A stretch of DNA of 64,000 nt from an uncultured Poribacteria bacterium (GCA_951828515.1 OX639992.1:3822217-3886216); one strand, 5' to 3'. Numbered from the stretch's first letter, positions 26,398 through 37,000 are shown. A program made the numbers and translations. The notes: generated by a model from the sequence alone, not told the origin.

Positions 26398-26412
26398 GCA
26401 CATGAGATGTGC
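26398..26412 (-). terminator. Possible terminator of the type ISP gene
   Basis: GCACATGAGATGTGC lies 3 bases beyond the stop of the type ISP gene (minus strand). The stem is 6 bp; no clear U run follows. Confidence 0.4.
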
Positions 26413-26415
26413 CTA

Positions 26416-29400
26416 CTACAATGCCGGCAGTTTGTTAACAATATTCACTGTCTCTAAACTGACGGTAATCACTTGTCCAATCAAACGAAGGATATACTCT
26501 GGATCTTCCTCACGATTCGGATCGTTGACGATGCCGCTCCGTTTGTCTACCTTGACGCGATACTGATCCACCACCCACTCCAACGCAGAATGGTTGCCTA
26601 ACCGATAATCAAATACCTCAGCGGGGATGCCCTCTAACGTCAGAAAGTCGTTGTATTTTAGACGCGTCTTGTCTTTGGAGAATTTCATCCGCTCTACAGC
26701 CAAATCCACTTGCATCCCCGGGGTCTCAATCGGATTGAGTTTATCGTATTCGGACTGCGATTCGTAGTTGATGTGGAGATCTGTTAACCGCGCACCTGCC
26801 TTCGCAAATCCCCAGAAGTCTTTGGTAAAAGGAATATGCGGCAAATCGCGCTTGAGGTTCTCCTGATACCGCTCGCGATAATCGGGATGATGCAGGATTC
26901 CGTAGGTATAATGGAAAATATCCCACTTGCTGATAGTGTTATCCGTGTAATGCGTTTGAAACTGTGTCAACGTCCAATCAGTGATGTTTTCGCGGCGATT
27001 TGTGCCGTCTTCATGGTAGGTATAAAAAGGGAAGCATTGTGTTGGTGATCCAAAACCACCTGTCATGACATTCACAGGAATGCAATCACTCATCAAAGAG
27101 GCAAAAGGCCTTTCTGGAGTCATATTGGCACAAATGATCCGGTTCTCCTTTTCCGTTTCTGGTATTGGGAAAATGGAGGGAAATACATAAACACGCTCAT
27201 TCAGCACTCTGTCAAAAAACAGATTTGTTTTTGTAAATGGTCGGTAAAGAGATTCGCGTAGTTTTGATTCAGCAAATTCTGCGAGTTGTCCGCTTCTCAC
27301 TTTGCGTTTTAAACCTTCGCTCCAACTGATTTTCTGCGGATCCGAGTCCACGAAATCATCAAGATTCACTCCTGGTTTGTTTTTTGTTCCCATCCATTCA
27401 AGTGCCTGAGTATTGTAAGATTTTATCATCCGTTGAACATTTTCAGTGAGAGAAATTCGGTTAAAGTTGTAGACCCAGGCATCCCGATTTGTTGATACAC
27501 CGAGGCTGTAGGTTTTGAAAAGAGTTCCCTCCACATCACCCTCACTCGCCTTTACAATCTTATTCCCCATCGGAATGAAGGTGTCAAAGTCAACGTGAAG
27601 TCCCTCCGTGAGCCATGTATGCCGTTTATCAGGTGTTAACTCTTGCCATTCCAGATTCCCGACGTGCTGCTTTTCTTCCAGAAACGCAAAGGTCCGTGTC
27701 TTATTCAAATCCGCAACCTCGTCGTTATAGCGGATTCGCGCAGGAAAACTCCTACCCTCCCGTTTTGATTTCACAAGGATGTTGATGCTCACACCGACCT
27801 GGATGCCGAACACATTGGAATCCCCGGGCTGTCCTTTTCGTACATTCCCTCCCAAGTCAAAAATATAGAGCGTGTCAAACTCCTCGGAAAGATGTTTCCG
27901 CATACCGTCAAACATTTGTCCATCAATAAAACCGTTGTTCGTTATGAATGCTACAATACCCTCGTCGCCAATTTTATCCATTGCCCATCGGAATGCCTTA
28001 ACGTACGGATCATAGAGTTTGTTTTTTGACTGTGCATTAGAGTCCGCAGCAAATGTGTCTCGGATGTGGGCATCAACGCCCGCATGCGGCTTATTTTTGT
28101 TGTTATCGTTCTCGTTACCCTGTCTGGCATTGTAGGGTGGATTTCCGATAACAACGAACATTGGGACCTCTTTCTGTTCCTCAACCCGCAGCGTATTCTC
28201 AGGTGTGAAATAGGTGAACTCTCCGGTTTGGTGGGGCGCGTCCATCAGACCGAATGTATCAAATGTATCCACGAAACAGATATGTGAGAAAGGTTCATAA
28301 TTCCCAGTCTTCTCAAAATAGGCGTGTTCAATGTTCAGACTGGCGATGTAATAAGGGAGTAGCATTACTTCGTTGCAGTGGAGCTCTTCACGGTATTTTT
28401 GCGGCAACCGCCGTCCCTGAATCTCCTGTATGAGTCGGACGATGAAGTTGCCGGTGCCAACAAATGGATCGATAATGTGAACACCCATATTCGACAGTGA
28501 TCGTCCGAATTCGGTCACGAGAACGTGCTCAACGCTTTTCACCATGAAATCGACTATCGGTTGTGGTGTGTAGACGATACCGTGTGTATCGGCAATGTCG
28601 ACAGAGAAGCCTTGAAAGAACTGTTCGTAGACGGTATTTAGAAAAGCCTGTTTCTGTGAGAAATCGGTGATGGTGGCAGCGGTTTTCTCAATCGCAACGT
28701 AGAACGGGTCCAGGGGACGGAGGAACTCGGAACGGCTCGGAGAACGGCGGGTGAGAATCTGGATCACCTTCTCAATTTCTTGGGCGATGATGTTCCTGTT
28801 CGTGAAATCGGGGTTGTCGAAGACGGTGCGGAAGATACGCTCGGTGAGGAGGTGTTGGATAAGCATCTCTTCGATCTGTGCCTCGGTGAGGTTTGAGTCA
28901 ATAGAGGCTCGGCATTGTTGATGGAAATTCCTGAAGGCTTGTTGGAACTGAGGGTTGTCCTGCATTTCGGTCTCAATGCGCTTTGCGACACCGCTCCCTA
29001 ACACCGGAACCTTTTCTTTGAATTCTTCAACGGCAGCATACCAATCAACGATATTTTCTTCCCGATACGCAAAGAAGGTGTTCAACAGATTGATAAGATT
29101 GCTCGGATCTGTGAGGTCTACATCAAGTCGGAGGTGTCCGTTTTGATAGAGATGTGCCTGGGTCGGCGACTGAACGATGATATTTTTAAACGGGTAGCCC
29201 GCCTCCAATTTCTTCCGTGCTTCTGTTGGAAGGTCGTCGTGTGTATCTTTTGCTTCCCAGTGTCCGTGTGGCAGGTCAAATGCGTCAACGATTTCACCAT
29301 CTATCCGGATCCGCCTTTTCTGTGGGGTGTAGCGTGTCTTTTCACAGACAAGAATGAGGTTTGCTTGTCGGCAGTAGTGTTGGAGTAGGTTTTGGAATGC

Positions 29401-29508
29401 GGTTCGGACTGCGCCTTCGTGTTCTGCACCGACTTTTGCGTATTCCGCAAGTTCAGTGTAGTAGTTTTTGATGGGTTTATGTGTTGGCTTGATATTGAGT
29501 GGTGGCAC
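26416..29508 (-). CDS. Type ISP-like single-chain restriction-modification enzyme
   Basis: About 1030 residues. Order: an N-terminal PD-(D/E)XK nuclease-like region with IRIDGEIVDAFDLPHGHWEAKD (Asp70, Glu85, Lys87), helical connector, then an N6-adenine methyltransferase with motif I IIDPFVGTGNF (~346) and motif IV VIGNPPYN (~453), and a long C-terminal part that should recognise DNA. This matches the short form of LlaBIII-type (type ISP) enzymes, which lack the helicase. It would methylate one strand of its site and cleave unmodified DNA. The GTG at 29508 has GGAG 8 bases upstream; a TTG at 29535 is the longer alternative. It stands next to the STAND/toxin genes as a defence island. Confidence 0.88.
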   Translation of the reverse strand: MPPLNIKPTHKPIKNYYTELAEYAKVGAEHEGAVRTAFQNLLQHYCRQANLILVCEKTRYTPQKRRIRIDGEIVDAFDLPHGHWEAKDTHDDLPTEARKKLEAGYPFKNIIVQSPTQAHLYQNGHLRLDVDLTDPSNLINLLNTFFAYREENIVDWYAAVEEFKEKVPVLGSGVAKRIETEMQDNPQFQQAFRNFHQQCRASIDSNLTEAQIEEMLIQHLLTERIFRTVFDNPDFTNRNIIAQEIEKVIQILTRRSPSRSEFLRPLDPFYVAIEKTAATITDFSQKQAFLNTVYEQFFQGFSVDIADTHGIVYTPQPIVDFMVKSVEHVLVTEFGRSLSNMGVHIIDPFVGTGNFIVRLIQEIQGRRLPQKYREELHCNEVMLLPYYIASLNIEHAYFEKTGNYEPFSHICFVDTFDTFGLMDAPHQTGEFTYFTPENTLRVEEQKEVPMFVVIGNPPYNARQGNENDNNKNKPHAGVDAHIRDTFAADSNAQSKNKLYDPYVKAFRWAMDKIGDEGIVAFITNNGFIDGQMFDGMRKHLSEEFDTLYIFDLGGNVRKGQPGDSNVFGIQVGVSINILVKSKREGRSFPARIRYNDEVADLNKTRTFAFLEEKQHVGNLEWQELTPDKRHTWLTEGLHVDFDTFIPMGNKIVKASEGDVEGTLFKTYSLGVSTNRDAWVYNFNRISLTENVQRMIKSYNTQALEWMGTKNKPGVNLDDFVDSDPQKISWSEGLKRKVRSGQLAEFAESKLRESLYRPFTKTNLFFDRVLNERVYVFPSIFPIPETEKENRIICANMTPERPFASLMSDCIPVNVMTGGFGSPTQCFPFYTYHEDGTNRRENITDWTLTQFQTHYTDNTISKWDIFHYTYGILHHPDYRERYQENLKRDLPHIPFTKDFWGFAKAGARLTDLHINYESQSEYDKLNPIETPGMQVDLAVERMKFSKDKTRLKYNDFLTLEGIPAEVFDYRLGNHSALEWVVDQYRVKVDKRSGIVNDPNREEDPEYILRLIGQVITVSLETVNIVNKLPAL

Positions 29509-29555
29509 GACGTTTTCTCCGTGTAGTTTTGTCAATTGAATTGAGGATAATGCTA

Positions 29556-29585
29556 ATTATACACAGATGTGAAGGACAATTGCAA
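29556..29585 (-). promoter_or_regulatory. Putative promoter of the type ISP gene
   Basis: Minus strand TTGCAA (29585-29580), 18 bases, TATAAT (29561-29556). This predicts a start of transcription ~40 bases before the preferred GTG. Confidence 0.6.
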
Positions 29586-29628
29586 GGGGAATTACCGGGG
29601 GTGGATGAACAGAACTGGCAGAAATTTA

Positions 29629-29655
29629 ATAGGCGCGCTGTCAAAGCGCGCCTAT
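29629..29655 (-). terminator. Strong hairpin after dctP
   Basis: ATAGGCGCGCT (29629-29639) and AGCGCGCCTAT (29645-29655) form an 11 bp perfect stem with a 5-base loop, 37 bases beyond the DctP stop on the minus strand and followed by TAAATTTC. Confidence 0.65.
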
Positions 29656-29691
29656 CAACGAAAGCGTACTGATGGAGCGTGTCAACCCCAT

Positions 29692-30735
29692 CTAATTCTT
29701 TTCACGGTACTCTTGCAAAAGGGCGTTAATCTTGTCAAGAAACGCTTGTGAGTAGATCTCACCAACGAGTGCTTTGTGGGTTTCTGCGGCGATGACATCC
29801 CATGCTTCCCGAGAATCGTCCTCGAATTCAACCACTTCAATGCCTGCTTTCTTTTGCAGTGCCTCAAGAGCCCTTTCATTATCCTTGCGAATATTCTCAA
29901 TTAAATCTGCCTGATACGCGTCCGCGGTCTCGCTCACGACTTTCTGCATCTCGGGAGAAAGTTCATCAAACTTTTCCTTTGTTATAACTGTTGCACCAAC
30001 GCCAACACTAACAGGAAGGTTCGTCATATATTTGAACTTATCGTGCCATTGCAGTGCAATAGTGACATAAGGTGACGCAGTTAGGGTGTTGATGTGCCCT
30101 GAGTAGAGCGAAGATAGGACCTGTGTAACCTCTCTCGGCACAGTTGCGATATCAGCGTTTTTGTAAAACGTAAGTCCAATTCTGTCGGTTGTACGCGCCC
30201 ACATCTTGACGTTTGGGGATTGAAGGTCGGCAATAGTGCGGATAGGTTGGTTACTGAATATATAATAAAAGCCGAGGTCTCCCATACCGAGTAGGACATA
30301 CCCTGCATCCATAAAGGCTTTGTCGAGATCTGTGCGGAGGTAGTCTCGGACATAGTCAAGTTCTTCGTAATTTCTGAACATTCGAGGCAATTGAAAGATC
30401 AGGACCTCTTCTTGTATCTCGCCAAGACCCGTAGCGGTCATAGCACCGGCGTGGATCAATCCTGCTCGCATCTTGCGGATAACGTCAAGTTCATCTCCTT
30501 GTACGCCATTCGGATAGATACGGAGTCGGAGATCCCCATCTGTTTTGGCGCGAATTTCTTTTCCCATCGCCTCAAAATTGTTCATCCATGTGGAACCCTT
30601 TGGCGCGAGTGTTGCGAATTTAATAGATTCAGCACCGAGATACGCTATGGGTAGGTAAAACATTCCGAAAATCAATAGAAACACGCCTGCTAATTTAGCA
30701 GCGTGTGCGTTATAGTCTGTTTTCTTGTTCTTCAT
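29692..30735 (-). CDS. dctP: TRAP transporter solute-binding protein (DctP family)
   Basis: 347 residues. A signal segment (LAGVFLLIFGMFYLPIAYLGA) is followed by the DctP fold: IKFATLAPKGSTWMNNFEAMGKE, LRLRIYPNGVQGDELDVIRKMRAG, and the carboxylate-ligand region SPNVKMWARTTDRI with the conserved Arg that binds organic acids. It captures a ligand, probably a carboxylate, in the periplasm and hands it to a DctQM permease. Its ATG overlaps the stop of the upstream tatT-like gene (TAATG), so the two are translationally coupled. No permease gene lies in the window. Confidence 0.9.
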   Translation of the reverse strand: MKNKKTDYNAHAAKLAGVFLLIFGMFYLPIAYLGAESIKFATLAPKGSTWMNNFEAMGKEIRAKTDGDLRLRIYPNGVQGDELDVIRKMRAGLIHAGAMTATGLGEIQEEVLIFQLPRMFRNYEELDYVRDYLRTDLDKAFMDAGYVLLGMGDLGFYYIFSNQPIRTIADLQSPNVKMWARTTDRIGLTFYKNADIATVPREVTQVLSSLYSGHINTLTASPYVTIALQWHDKFKYMTNLPVSVGVGATVITKEKFDELSPEMQKVVSETADAYQADLIENIRKDNERALEALQKKAGIEVVEFEDDSREAWDVIAAETHKALVGEIYSQAFLDKINALLQEYREKN

Positions 30736-31643
30736 TACTCAGTTTCTCCTTCCTCCATTTCTGGATCAAAAAGGTCATCAACCTGGTCGAGCAAGCGTTT
30801 CGCACGCGATTTCGCCAACGAAGTCGCGGCTTCCTCTCCAGGATAAATGTCCGAGGGTGCGTTAAGGACTTCTTGTAACGACTGTTTGAAAAGTGTCACA
30901 TCCTGTTTCGGATAAGCATAGTAACGTGCGAGATAGAGTTTGCTCATCAAAAATTTGTCCTTATTGATTCGATCTACATGCGCAACGTGTTCCTTTGCCT
31001 TCTCCGGATCTCCACCGATTGACGGGGCGCGGTCGCCGTAATAGACAGTATAGAACAGATGTGCGCTACCGAAGTAGAAGGTTTCATCCAATTCCAGCAC
31101 ACGACGCATCATCAATTCCACCCGAGCGAGGTCAATTACCTGCATCGGATCATCTTTCTGGAGACTAATACCGCGTGCAATCGAATAAGCCGTCCAAAAT
31201 AGCGGTTCAACATCTTTCTTTTTTAGCTTCTGAAGTGCCTTTTCAAACGCAGCCATATCAACGGTTCGTGTCTCACTGAAAGTTTTATCGGACTTCGCTA
31301 AAGCTTTGAGTGCGTATCCCTCAGAACGGATATAGAGGTCAATTGCACGTGTGCGCATGTCCTCTGCAGTCTCATAGTCGCCTGCTATTTCGGCTTCCTC
31401 CATCTTATCCTCAATAAAGCCGGCATAAGACGAGTACGCGCGAGCCGTCTTAACGATGAGATTCTTGCTCCCAATTTTAGATAGGTTTTCAAGCGTGCCG
31501 ATGTTCCCCTCAAGAGTGGCTTCAACGACAGCGAGGTTGCCTTCCCCTTGAATCCTTGACAGTTTGGCAAGACCACATCCACCTAAGAGTATCGGGAGAA
31601 ACAGTAGCAGCGATATACGAAAACAGAGTTTGCTGTGTATCAT
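30735..31643 (-). CDS. TatT-type TRAP-associated lipoprotein
   Basis: 302 residues, AGGAGGT ahead of the ATG. The lipoprotein signal (LLLFLPILLGGC, Cys23) is followed by an all-helical body with cryptic TPR-like pairs: ARAYSSYAGFIEDKMEEAE, PLFWTAYSIARGISL and FGSAHLFYTVYYGDRAP. This matches the T component of TPAT (TPR-protein-associated TRAP) systems, a periplasmic trimer that contacts DctP. Directly upstream of dctP with a 1-base overlap, which supports the call. Confidence 0.88.
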   Translation of the reverse strand: MIHSKLCFRISLLLFLPILLGGCGLAKLSRIQGEGNLAVVEATLEGNIGTLENLSKIGSKNLIVKTARAYSSYAGFIEDKMEEAEIAGDYETAEDMRTRAIDLYIRSEGYALKALAKSDKTFSETRTVDMAAFEKALQKLKKKDVEPLFWTAYSIARGISLQKDDPMQVIDLARVELMMRRVLELDETFYFGSAHLFYTVYYGDRAPSIGGDPEKAKEHVAHVDRINKDKFLMSKLYLARYYAYPKQDVTLFKQSLQEVLNAPSDIYPGEEAATSLAKSRAKRLLDQVDDLFDPEMEEGETE

Positions 31644-31669
31644 CGGTTTAAATTTACCTCCTTGTATTG

Positions 31670-31772
31670 GTTGTCAGTCATCAGCCATCAGTTATCAGTT
31701 AAGAGGTGTTTTTGTTTGGGTGTTTCCCCTTGTCTAACAGGAATCTCTTTGCTGATTGCTGACTGCTGACCG
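31670..31772. repeat. Repeat B before tatT
   Basis: GTTGTCAGTCATCAGCCATC and GCTGATTGCTGACTGCTGAC around TTAAGAGG / AATCTCTTT. It fills the gap between uspA and tatT. Confidence 0.6.
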
Positions 31773-31778
31773 CTATTT

Positions 31779-32618
31779 TCAATGGTAAAGGAAAAGTGGA
31801 ATCGTCGTCTCCTGGATCAAGTGCTGTGTTACGGTACCCACGAAAAACTCACGGACGCTTTTTCTACCGTAAGCCCCCATCACCAACATATCAACTTCGT
31901 TCTCAGCGATATAGGATTTCACAGCAGTATCAGGATGTCCATTTCGCGTAGCGAGATTCGGTTTAATCCCGTGACTCTCAAAGAATTTTCCAAGGCTGTC
32001 TAATAATCTCTGTGTGGCTTCAGCATCATCATTAACAGTAAGAAGCGTTACATCACAGGTGTTCCATATACCGAGCAGAAGAAACATGTGTGCCGCCTTA
32101 GAAGCCGGAATACTATTGTCGTATGCGACGAGGACCTTTTTAATTTCTCGCACTGAATCCGGCACAGCCAGCACAGGGATAAGTCCATTCCTTAAGACAC
32201 GTTGAAGTGTCCCATAGGTTTCATTGGAATTGTATTCAAAAGAGGTCTGTTTTCCGATGACCATGAAATCGTGAAATTTGGATTCCTCAATAAGTTCGGA
32301 GACAGGGCTACCAGTATCAGCGTGTAAAACAGTATTCACCTGTCGTTCCTCACAGATACGCGCGAAATCTTCAAGAATTGATTTTGCCTCTTCTTCTGTT
32401 TCCTTTAACTGTTGCTCTTCACGTTGTATATCATAACGCGTTGCACCGATTGGCACGGGTCCACTTGAAGATTGGATGCCGGGTTCATCAATGATAGCGA
32501 CGCCTGTGATTGTTGCATTGTGGCCGCGAGCGAGCTGACAAGCGTATTCAATCGCCGCTTGGGCATAGGCGGAGCCATCTAAACCGAGTAGAATTTTAGA
32601 AAATCTTGAATGTTCCAT
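31779..32618 (-). CDS. Two-domain universal stress protein (UspA family)
   Basis: 279 residues made of two Usp folds. The first begins ILLGLDGSAYAQAAIEYACQL, with a degenerate ATP site; the second (from ~160, VLVAYDNSIPASKAAH) ends with VMGAYGRKSVREFFVGTVTQ, the G-2x-G-9x-G-(S/T) ATP-binding signature. It probably binds ATP as a stress or metabolic-state regulator. GAGGAGGG precedes the ATG. It stands alone between the YgfZ-like and TRAP genes. Confidence 0.92.
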   Translation of the reverse strand: MEHSRFSKILLGLDGSAYAQAAIEYACQLARGHNATITGVAIIDEPGIQSSSGPVPIGATRYDIQREEQQLKETEEEAKSILEDFARICEERQVNTVLHADTGSPVSELIEESKFHDFMVIGKQTSFEYNSNETYGTLQRVLRNGLIPVLAVPDSVREIKKVLVAYDNSIPASKAAHMFLLLGIWNTCDVTLLTVNDDAEATQRLLDSLGKFFESHGIKPNLATRNGHPDTAVKSYIAENEVDMLVMGAYGRKSVREFFVGTVTQHLIQETTIPLFLYH

Positions 32619-32646
32619 TTAAAATCCCTCCTCTACAGTTTTATTT

Positions 32647-32719
32647 GCGCGCTTGTAGAGCAAAACCTGAAAACAGCGCGCGGATAGAAATCTTATTGTG
32701 AGACTTTACATAGAAGTCT
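32647..32719 (-). terminator. Two stem-loops after the YgfZ-like gene
   Basis: GCGCGCT (32647-32653) with AGCGCGC (32675-32681), and AGACTT (32701-32706) with AAGTCT (32714-32719), lie between the YgfZ/GcvT gene and uspA on the minus strand. Confidence 0.4.
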
Positions 32720-32731
32720 CTGGATTGTAGA

Positions 32732-33844
32732 CTACGCTGAAAAGGGCAGAAGCGCGATTGTTCCATCAACGGATCCTTCAGGGGTCTCAATTTGGACACG
32801 GCTGCCTGCTTCAGTAACTTCCATCCGAACGTAACCGAGAGCAATCGATTTTTCGAGCGTCGGGGCAAAGGTAGCACTCGTAACCCAACCCACTTCTTTA
32901 TCCCCTTTGAAAACCGGCGCGCCTCCACGAAGGATACAGCACTCCTGTGACGTTGAATCAGAATCAACTTCAATACCGCGTAAGAGGCGATTTGGGTGAC
33001 CTCGATACTTCATACGTGCGACAATTTCTTGTCCAATATAACATCCCTTCTCAAAATCGATAGCGTGTTCTAATTCAGCCTCAAGCGGGATAACAGCATC
33101 TGTCAACTCTGCTCCGTATCTCGGCACGCCTGCTTCAATACGGAGCGACTCAAGGGCATTCCAACCGATCGGTTGAATGTCAAAGCGTGCCCCTTCAGTC
33201 ATTAATATCTCCCAAAGCGAAACTAATTCCTCAGCAGCGGTATAAAGCGTCCAGCCCATCTCGCCGGTGTCATCTGTTCTGACACAGACAATTGTGTGTT
33301 TAAAAAGTGAATCTGCTGCACGGGAGCAGTTATACCGCTTTGGCAGTGCGGCAAGTTCATTTATGCCGAGCACAGATTGAACAAGATCCGTCGACTTTGG
33401 ACCGTGGACAGCAATCGCCCCAGTTTCAGCGGTCACATCAGAAAGTTCAACATCGTCAGCGATGATGTACTTATCCAATTCGTTGAAAAGGCTTTCTGTG
33501 ACCTCAGGCGCGGTGTCGATACTGATTGCCTCTTCAAGAACAGAGATGCTCATGTCGGCTATAATTTTACCGCGATGCGTTAAGATCGTGGCGTAAGTGC
33601 CTTGTCCCGTTGAGAGGCTTTCAACATCGTTGGAGATGATACGATGTAAAAATTTTGCCCGATCCTCGCCGATTAACTGATGCCGACCGCGATAGGACAC
33701 GTCAGAAATACCGACGTTGTTTCTGACAGCATGATGTTCAGAAACGGCATCGGTGAACTCGGTAGCAATGTTCCAATCCAAATGCTTTTTCTCGAATGCT
33801 GCCCCGAGTTGTTCATGGATACAATAGAGTGGTGTTGTCTTCAT
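32732..33844 (-). CDS. YgfZ/GcvT-type folate-binding protein
   Basis: 370 residues. N-terminal GcvT-like fold with NNVGISDVSYRGRHQLIGED and ILTHRGKIIADMSI, and the diagnostic YgfZ motif KGCYIGQEIVAR (~262-273) whose Cys is conserved. YgfZ proteins bind tetrahydrofolate and help assemble or repair Fe-S clusters; related aminomethyltransferases cleave one-carbon units. The motif favours the YgfZ branch although many close relatives are annotated as glycine-cleavage T protein. AAGGG lies 13 bases before the ATG. Confidence 0.87.
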   Translation of the reverse strand: MKTTPLYCIHEQLGAAFEKKHLDWNIATEFTDAVSEHHAVRNNVGISDVSYRGRHQLIGEDRAKFLHRIISNDVESLSTGQGTYATILTHRGKIIADMSISVLEEAISIDTAPEVTESLFNELDKYIIADDVELSDVTAETGAIAVHGPKSTDLVQSVLGINELAALPKRYNCSRAADSLFKHTIVCVRTDDTGEMGWTLYTAAEELVSLWEILMTEGARFDIQPIGWNALESLRIEAGVPRYGAELTDAVIPLEAELEHAIDFEKGCYIGQEIVARMKYRGHPNRLLRGIEVDSDSTSQECCILRGGAPVFKGDKEVGWVTSATFAPTLEKSIALGYVRMEVTEAGSRVQIETPEGSVDGTIALLPFSA

Positions 33845-33856
33845 TATTTTTTATAC

Positions 33857-34020
33857 CCTTCGGCAGTCAGCATAGTGACTGTCAGTTATCGGTTGTCGGC
33901 AAGAATAGCTATCGGCAGTCAGCGAAGAGGGTTATCTTAAACGATTGTCTCTTTACCGACGGAGACTGAAAGGGTTTTCGTAGAAAACCCGACCTGATGA
34001 CTGACTGCTATAATGCTGAT
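33857..34020. repeat. Repeat B, tandem/nested copy
   Basis: CGGCAGTCAGCATAGTGACTG, two sets of arms, GCGAAGAGGG / GTCTCTTTAC, and a nested GGGTTTTCGTAGAAAACCC within CTGA...CTGA. It occupies the gap between the Omp85 fusion and the YgfZ-like gene. Confidence 0.6.
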
Positions 34021-34025
34021 AGCCC

Positions 34026-37000
34026 TTAAAACATGCGATCCAAACGCAAAATGATACTCGGATTTCGTAAGGAGAAAGATGAATTCAGGGGTTCTGCCAC
34101 CTCAAGCGCAAGACTCCACGGTGAGGGATTCCCGAACGGATCCCAAAAAACGGAGCATCCAATCCCGACAGACGTCTTCAACCGTGTCATAAAGTTTTCA
34201 AAATCAGAAAAGGGGGTATCATCATACCACCATATACTACCTGCATCCAAGAAACAACTGAGTGTCCACCCGAGCACACCATCTTGTTCGTTGGGAATTG
34301 TTTCTTTGATGAGCCGATACTCGAGGTTAAGTAGGAGCCGATTATCCCCGGCGAATACATTAGAATCGTGACCACGCAAGGTATTACCACCCCCAAGGTG
34401 AAGGAGCCGTTGCCTTGGCAAGGGAGCATCAGAAAAATCACCCGCAATCCGAACGTTCAGATGGTGTGAACCGGATATAGGCGTGTAGCGTACCAACTCA
34501 AACCGATAGAAATTGAAGGCGTGGTCCCCACCGAAACCTTGTCCTGCTATCTCAACGGCGAATTGTCCGCGCCATCCACGTCGGGTCCGCTCATTTGCGG
34601 AAAACAGCGTGTGGAAATGTCGTGTGGTAGTCGATCTGTGGTCCCGTGTATCGAACGCATAAACCAGGGAAAGACTTCTCAATTCTCCACGATTAATCCG
34701 TGAGTTTCCCGGCTTGATCAGATTCCGGTTTAAGTAACTCCAATCCGTAGATTTGGAAAGGTTGTCGTGCCTTTCGCCCGTAAATTCCAGTCTAAGATAC
34801 GTCCAATCTGATGGCGCATAGGTTATCCATCCCTGAGACCCCTGACGTTGATAATAATCTTGAAGTGCTGAACCATAATAGGTGGCACTCAGGCTGGCAT
34901 CACCTTGATGTAGATAGAGATTAGAACTGACATCGGTGAGCTTATAGAAACCCCCTCCAAATCTGAGCATCTGCCTCTTAAAAAAACCCTTCTCAATACC
35001 GGCATGGTAGTTCCATATTTTACTCGAAAATCCACGACTTATTGAACCGAAAACCTGTTCTTTACCCGTGAGGTGCGTCGCGAGTGTCCCACCCGCGCCA
35101 AGCATGAGTCCGTGAACACGATTGAATTGAAGGATCGGGAAACCACCGGGTCTCGCGAACGGCTGCTCTTCAATGTCAACAATCATGACATTTTTTCCGC
35201 CTTCACGTTGGACCCGCCAATCCCGAACCGATTTGAAATGCTCACTGTTTTCGCTGAGCACTTTGCGCATACTGTTTATCTTCGATTGACCAAGGGAATG
35301 ATGGTAAATATCCGAGGCTTGTGAATCTTGGTTTCCATCACTGTCCTCGGTCTTTAGATTAAGTGCCGACAACAGTTCCGCCCGCGGGATTCGACTGTTC
35401 CCAGTGAAACGAATTTCGTGCAATGTTCCCTCGTTAATATTAAATTCAAGTACATCATTGACAGATTGATGTGTAACTGTAGCGAATTCATATCCACGAT
35501 TTGAATAAAAATCAGCAATTAATTGTTGCTTCAGTCTAACAGCCGTGGCAGTAAGATAGCCGGATTCTAACTGAAACCATTCCTTGATGAATCGTGAAGG
35601 AAAACTTCTGTTCCCTTCGATCTTAATTTGCTGGGCAAAAAGCACAGGTGCTTCCGTAACTCGGATATGCAAACTGACACTTGGAAGGGAATCGGTTGGA
35701 AGGTTGGAAGAAGGGCGGGTTGGGTGCCCTTCCCCGTCTTCCAGTCTTCCACCCTTCCGCTCTTCCATTCCAGTCTCTTGCTGACCGCTGCCTGCTTCTT
35801 CACCGCCAACATCGACCTGTTGTGTTTCCAAACGCACATCTTGAAACCAACCCTGTTCCTGCAGTTCCGTGATTAGCCAAGAAAGTTGTGGACTGGTGAT
35901 AATGTCTTCAGGCTGAATCGGAAGGGATCGTTGAACGACTTCTGTTGGAATTTTAGTATTACCTTTAATTTCAATAGTCGCAACCCGAACCTTAGTTTCA
36001 GGTGCGAAGCCTTCAGAAGCGGGCGGTGTCGTAACGAATTCCAAAACCCCCATCGCCGGACCATAACGTCCCGAAAGCGCGCCTACATACTCATGTGGCG
36101 AATGGGGCCACCAAGGATACTCGTTATCATAAGTCGGCAGCCAATAACTATATTCCCTGGACTTAGCAGGAATAAGGCTTTTCATATTGCTACTATACAT
36201 TTTACGATGGATGTTAAAAAGCCATCTGCTTTCAACGGGGGATGTCGACTGCGAATCCATCTTAGGAGAAGGTTCCAACATTTTACGCGGGAGCGCGACT
36301 TCAAGACTCCAAAAACTGGTGTTAATTCGGCTGGCAACTTTTGCTTCTGAGTTCCATTTGCTATCCGTTTTGAACGCTGTTTGCATCGTTTTTCGGTTCA
36401 AAGTAACTTGGACATCATGGGGGGCAAACCGGAAACTTGGTTCTCCGGGTGTATTAACACGCTGATCAAAGTACGCGCTAATTGGGTTGATAACGAGATG
36501 GTAGTAAATATCAGTTTTTGGGTCAGGGTCAATCAGAATTTCAATACACTCGTCCTCCCAAATTGGTGAATCATGCTGCGTCTGTGAAACATACGGAAGA
36601 AACGAATCAGATATATAAGCCTTTACACCGACATAGAAATTCTCGGCATCCCACATTAAAAAAGTATCAGTTGAATTGCTTGGGACATCCGTGCCATCTG
36701 GATTTTGGAGCGGAGAGAGCAGAGCAGCTGCTTGCCACACGATTTCAGATAAATTGCCATCAATAGTGGGTGCTTTTGCTATGTGCGGAACAGGTTGCAC
36801 TGAATCCACAAATGGATCCGTTTCAGCGTTTTCGGATGCCTTTCCGCCGGCCGGTGAACTCGGTAGAAGTGAAATTGTATCGGTGGCTTTCAAGCGAAAC
36901 AGCGGTCCGCCATCATTAATAATGGTGAATCCGGTTTCCTCGTCGAGTTGTACGGGTAAATTGACAACAATTTGCTGTTTCTGACTCTCAAGTTCAACAT

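Noticed and set aside
35567-35876. Several 60-90 residue frames on both strands around 35.6-35.9 kb
   Set aside because: They are alternative readings of repeat C and of the large Omp85 fusion gene, which has a continuous frame there.
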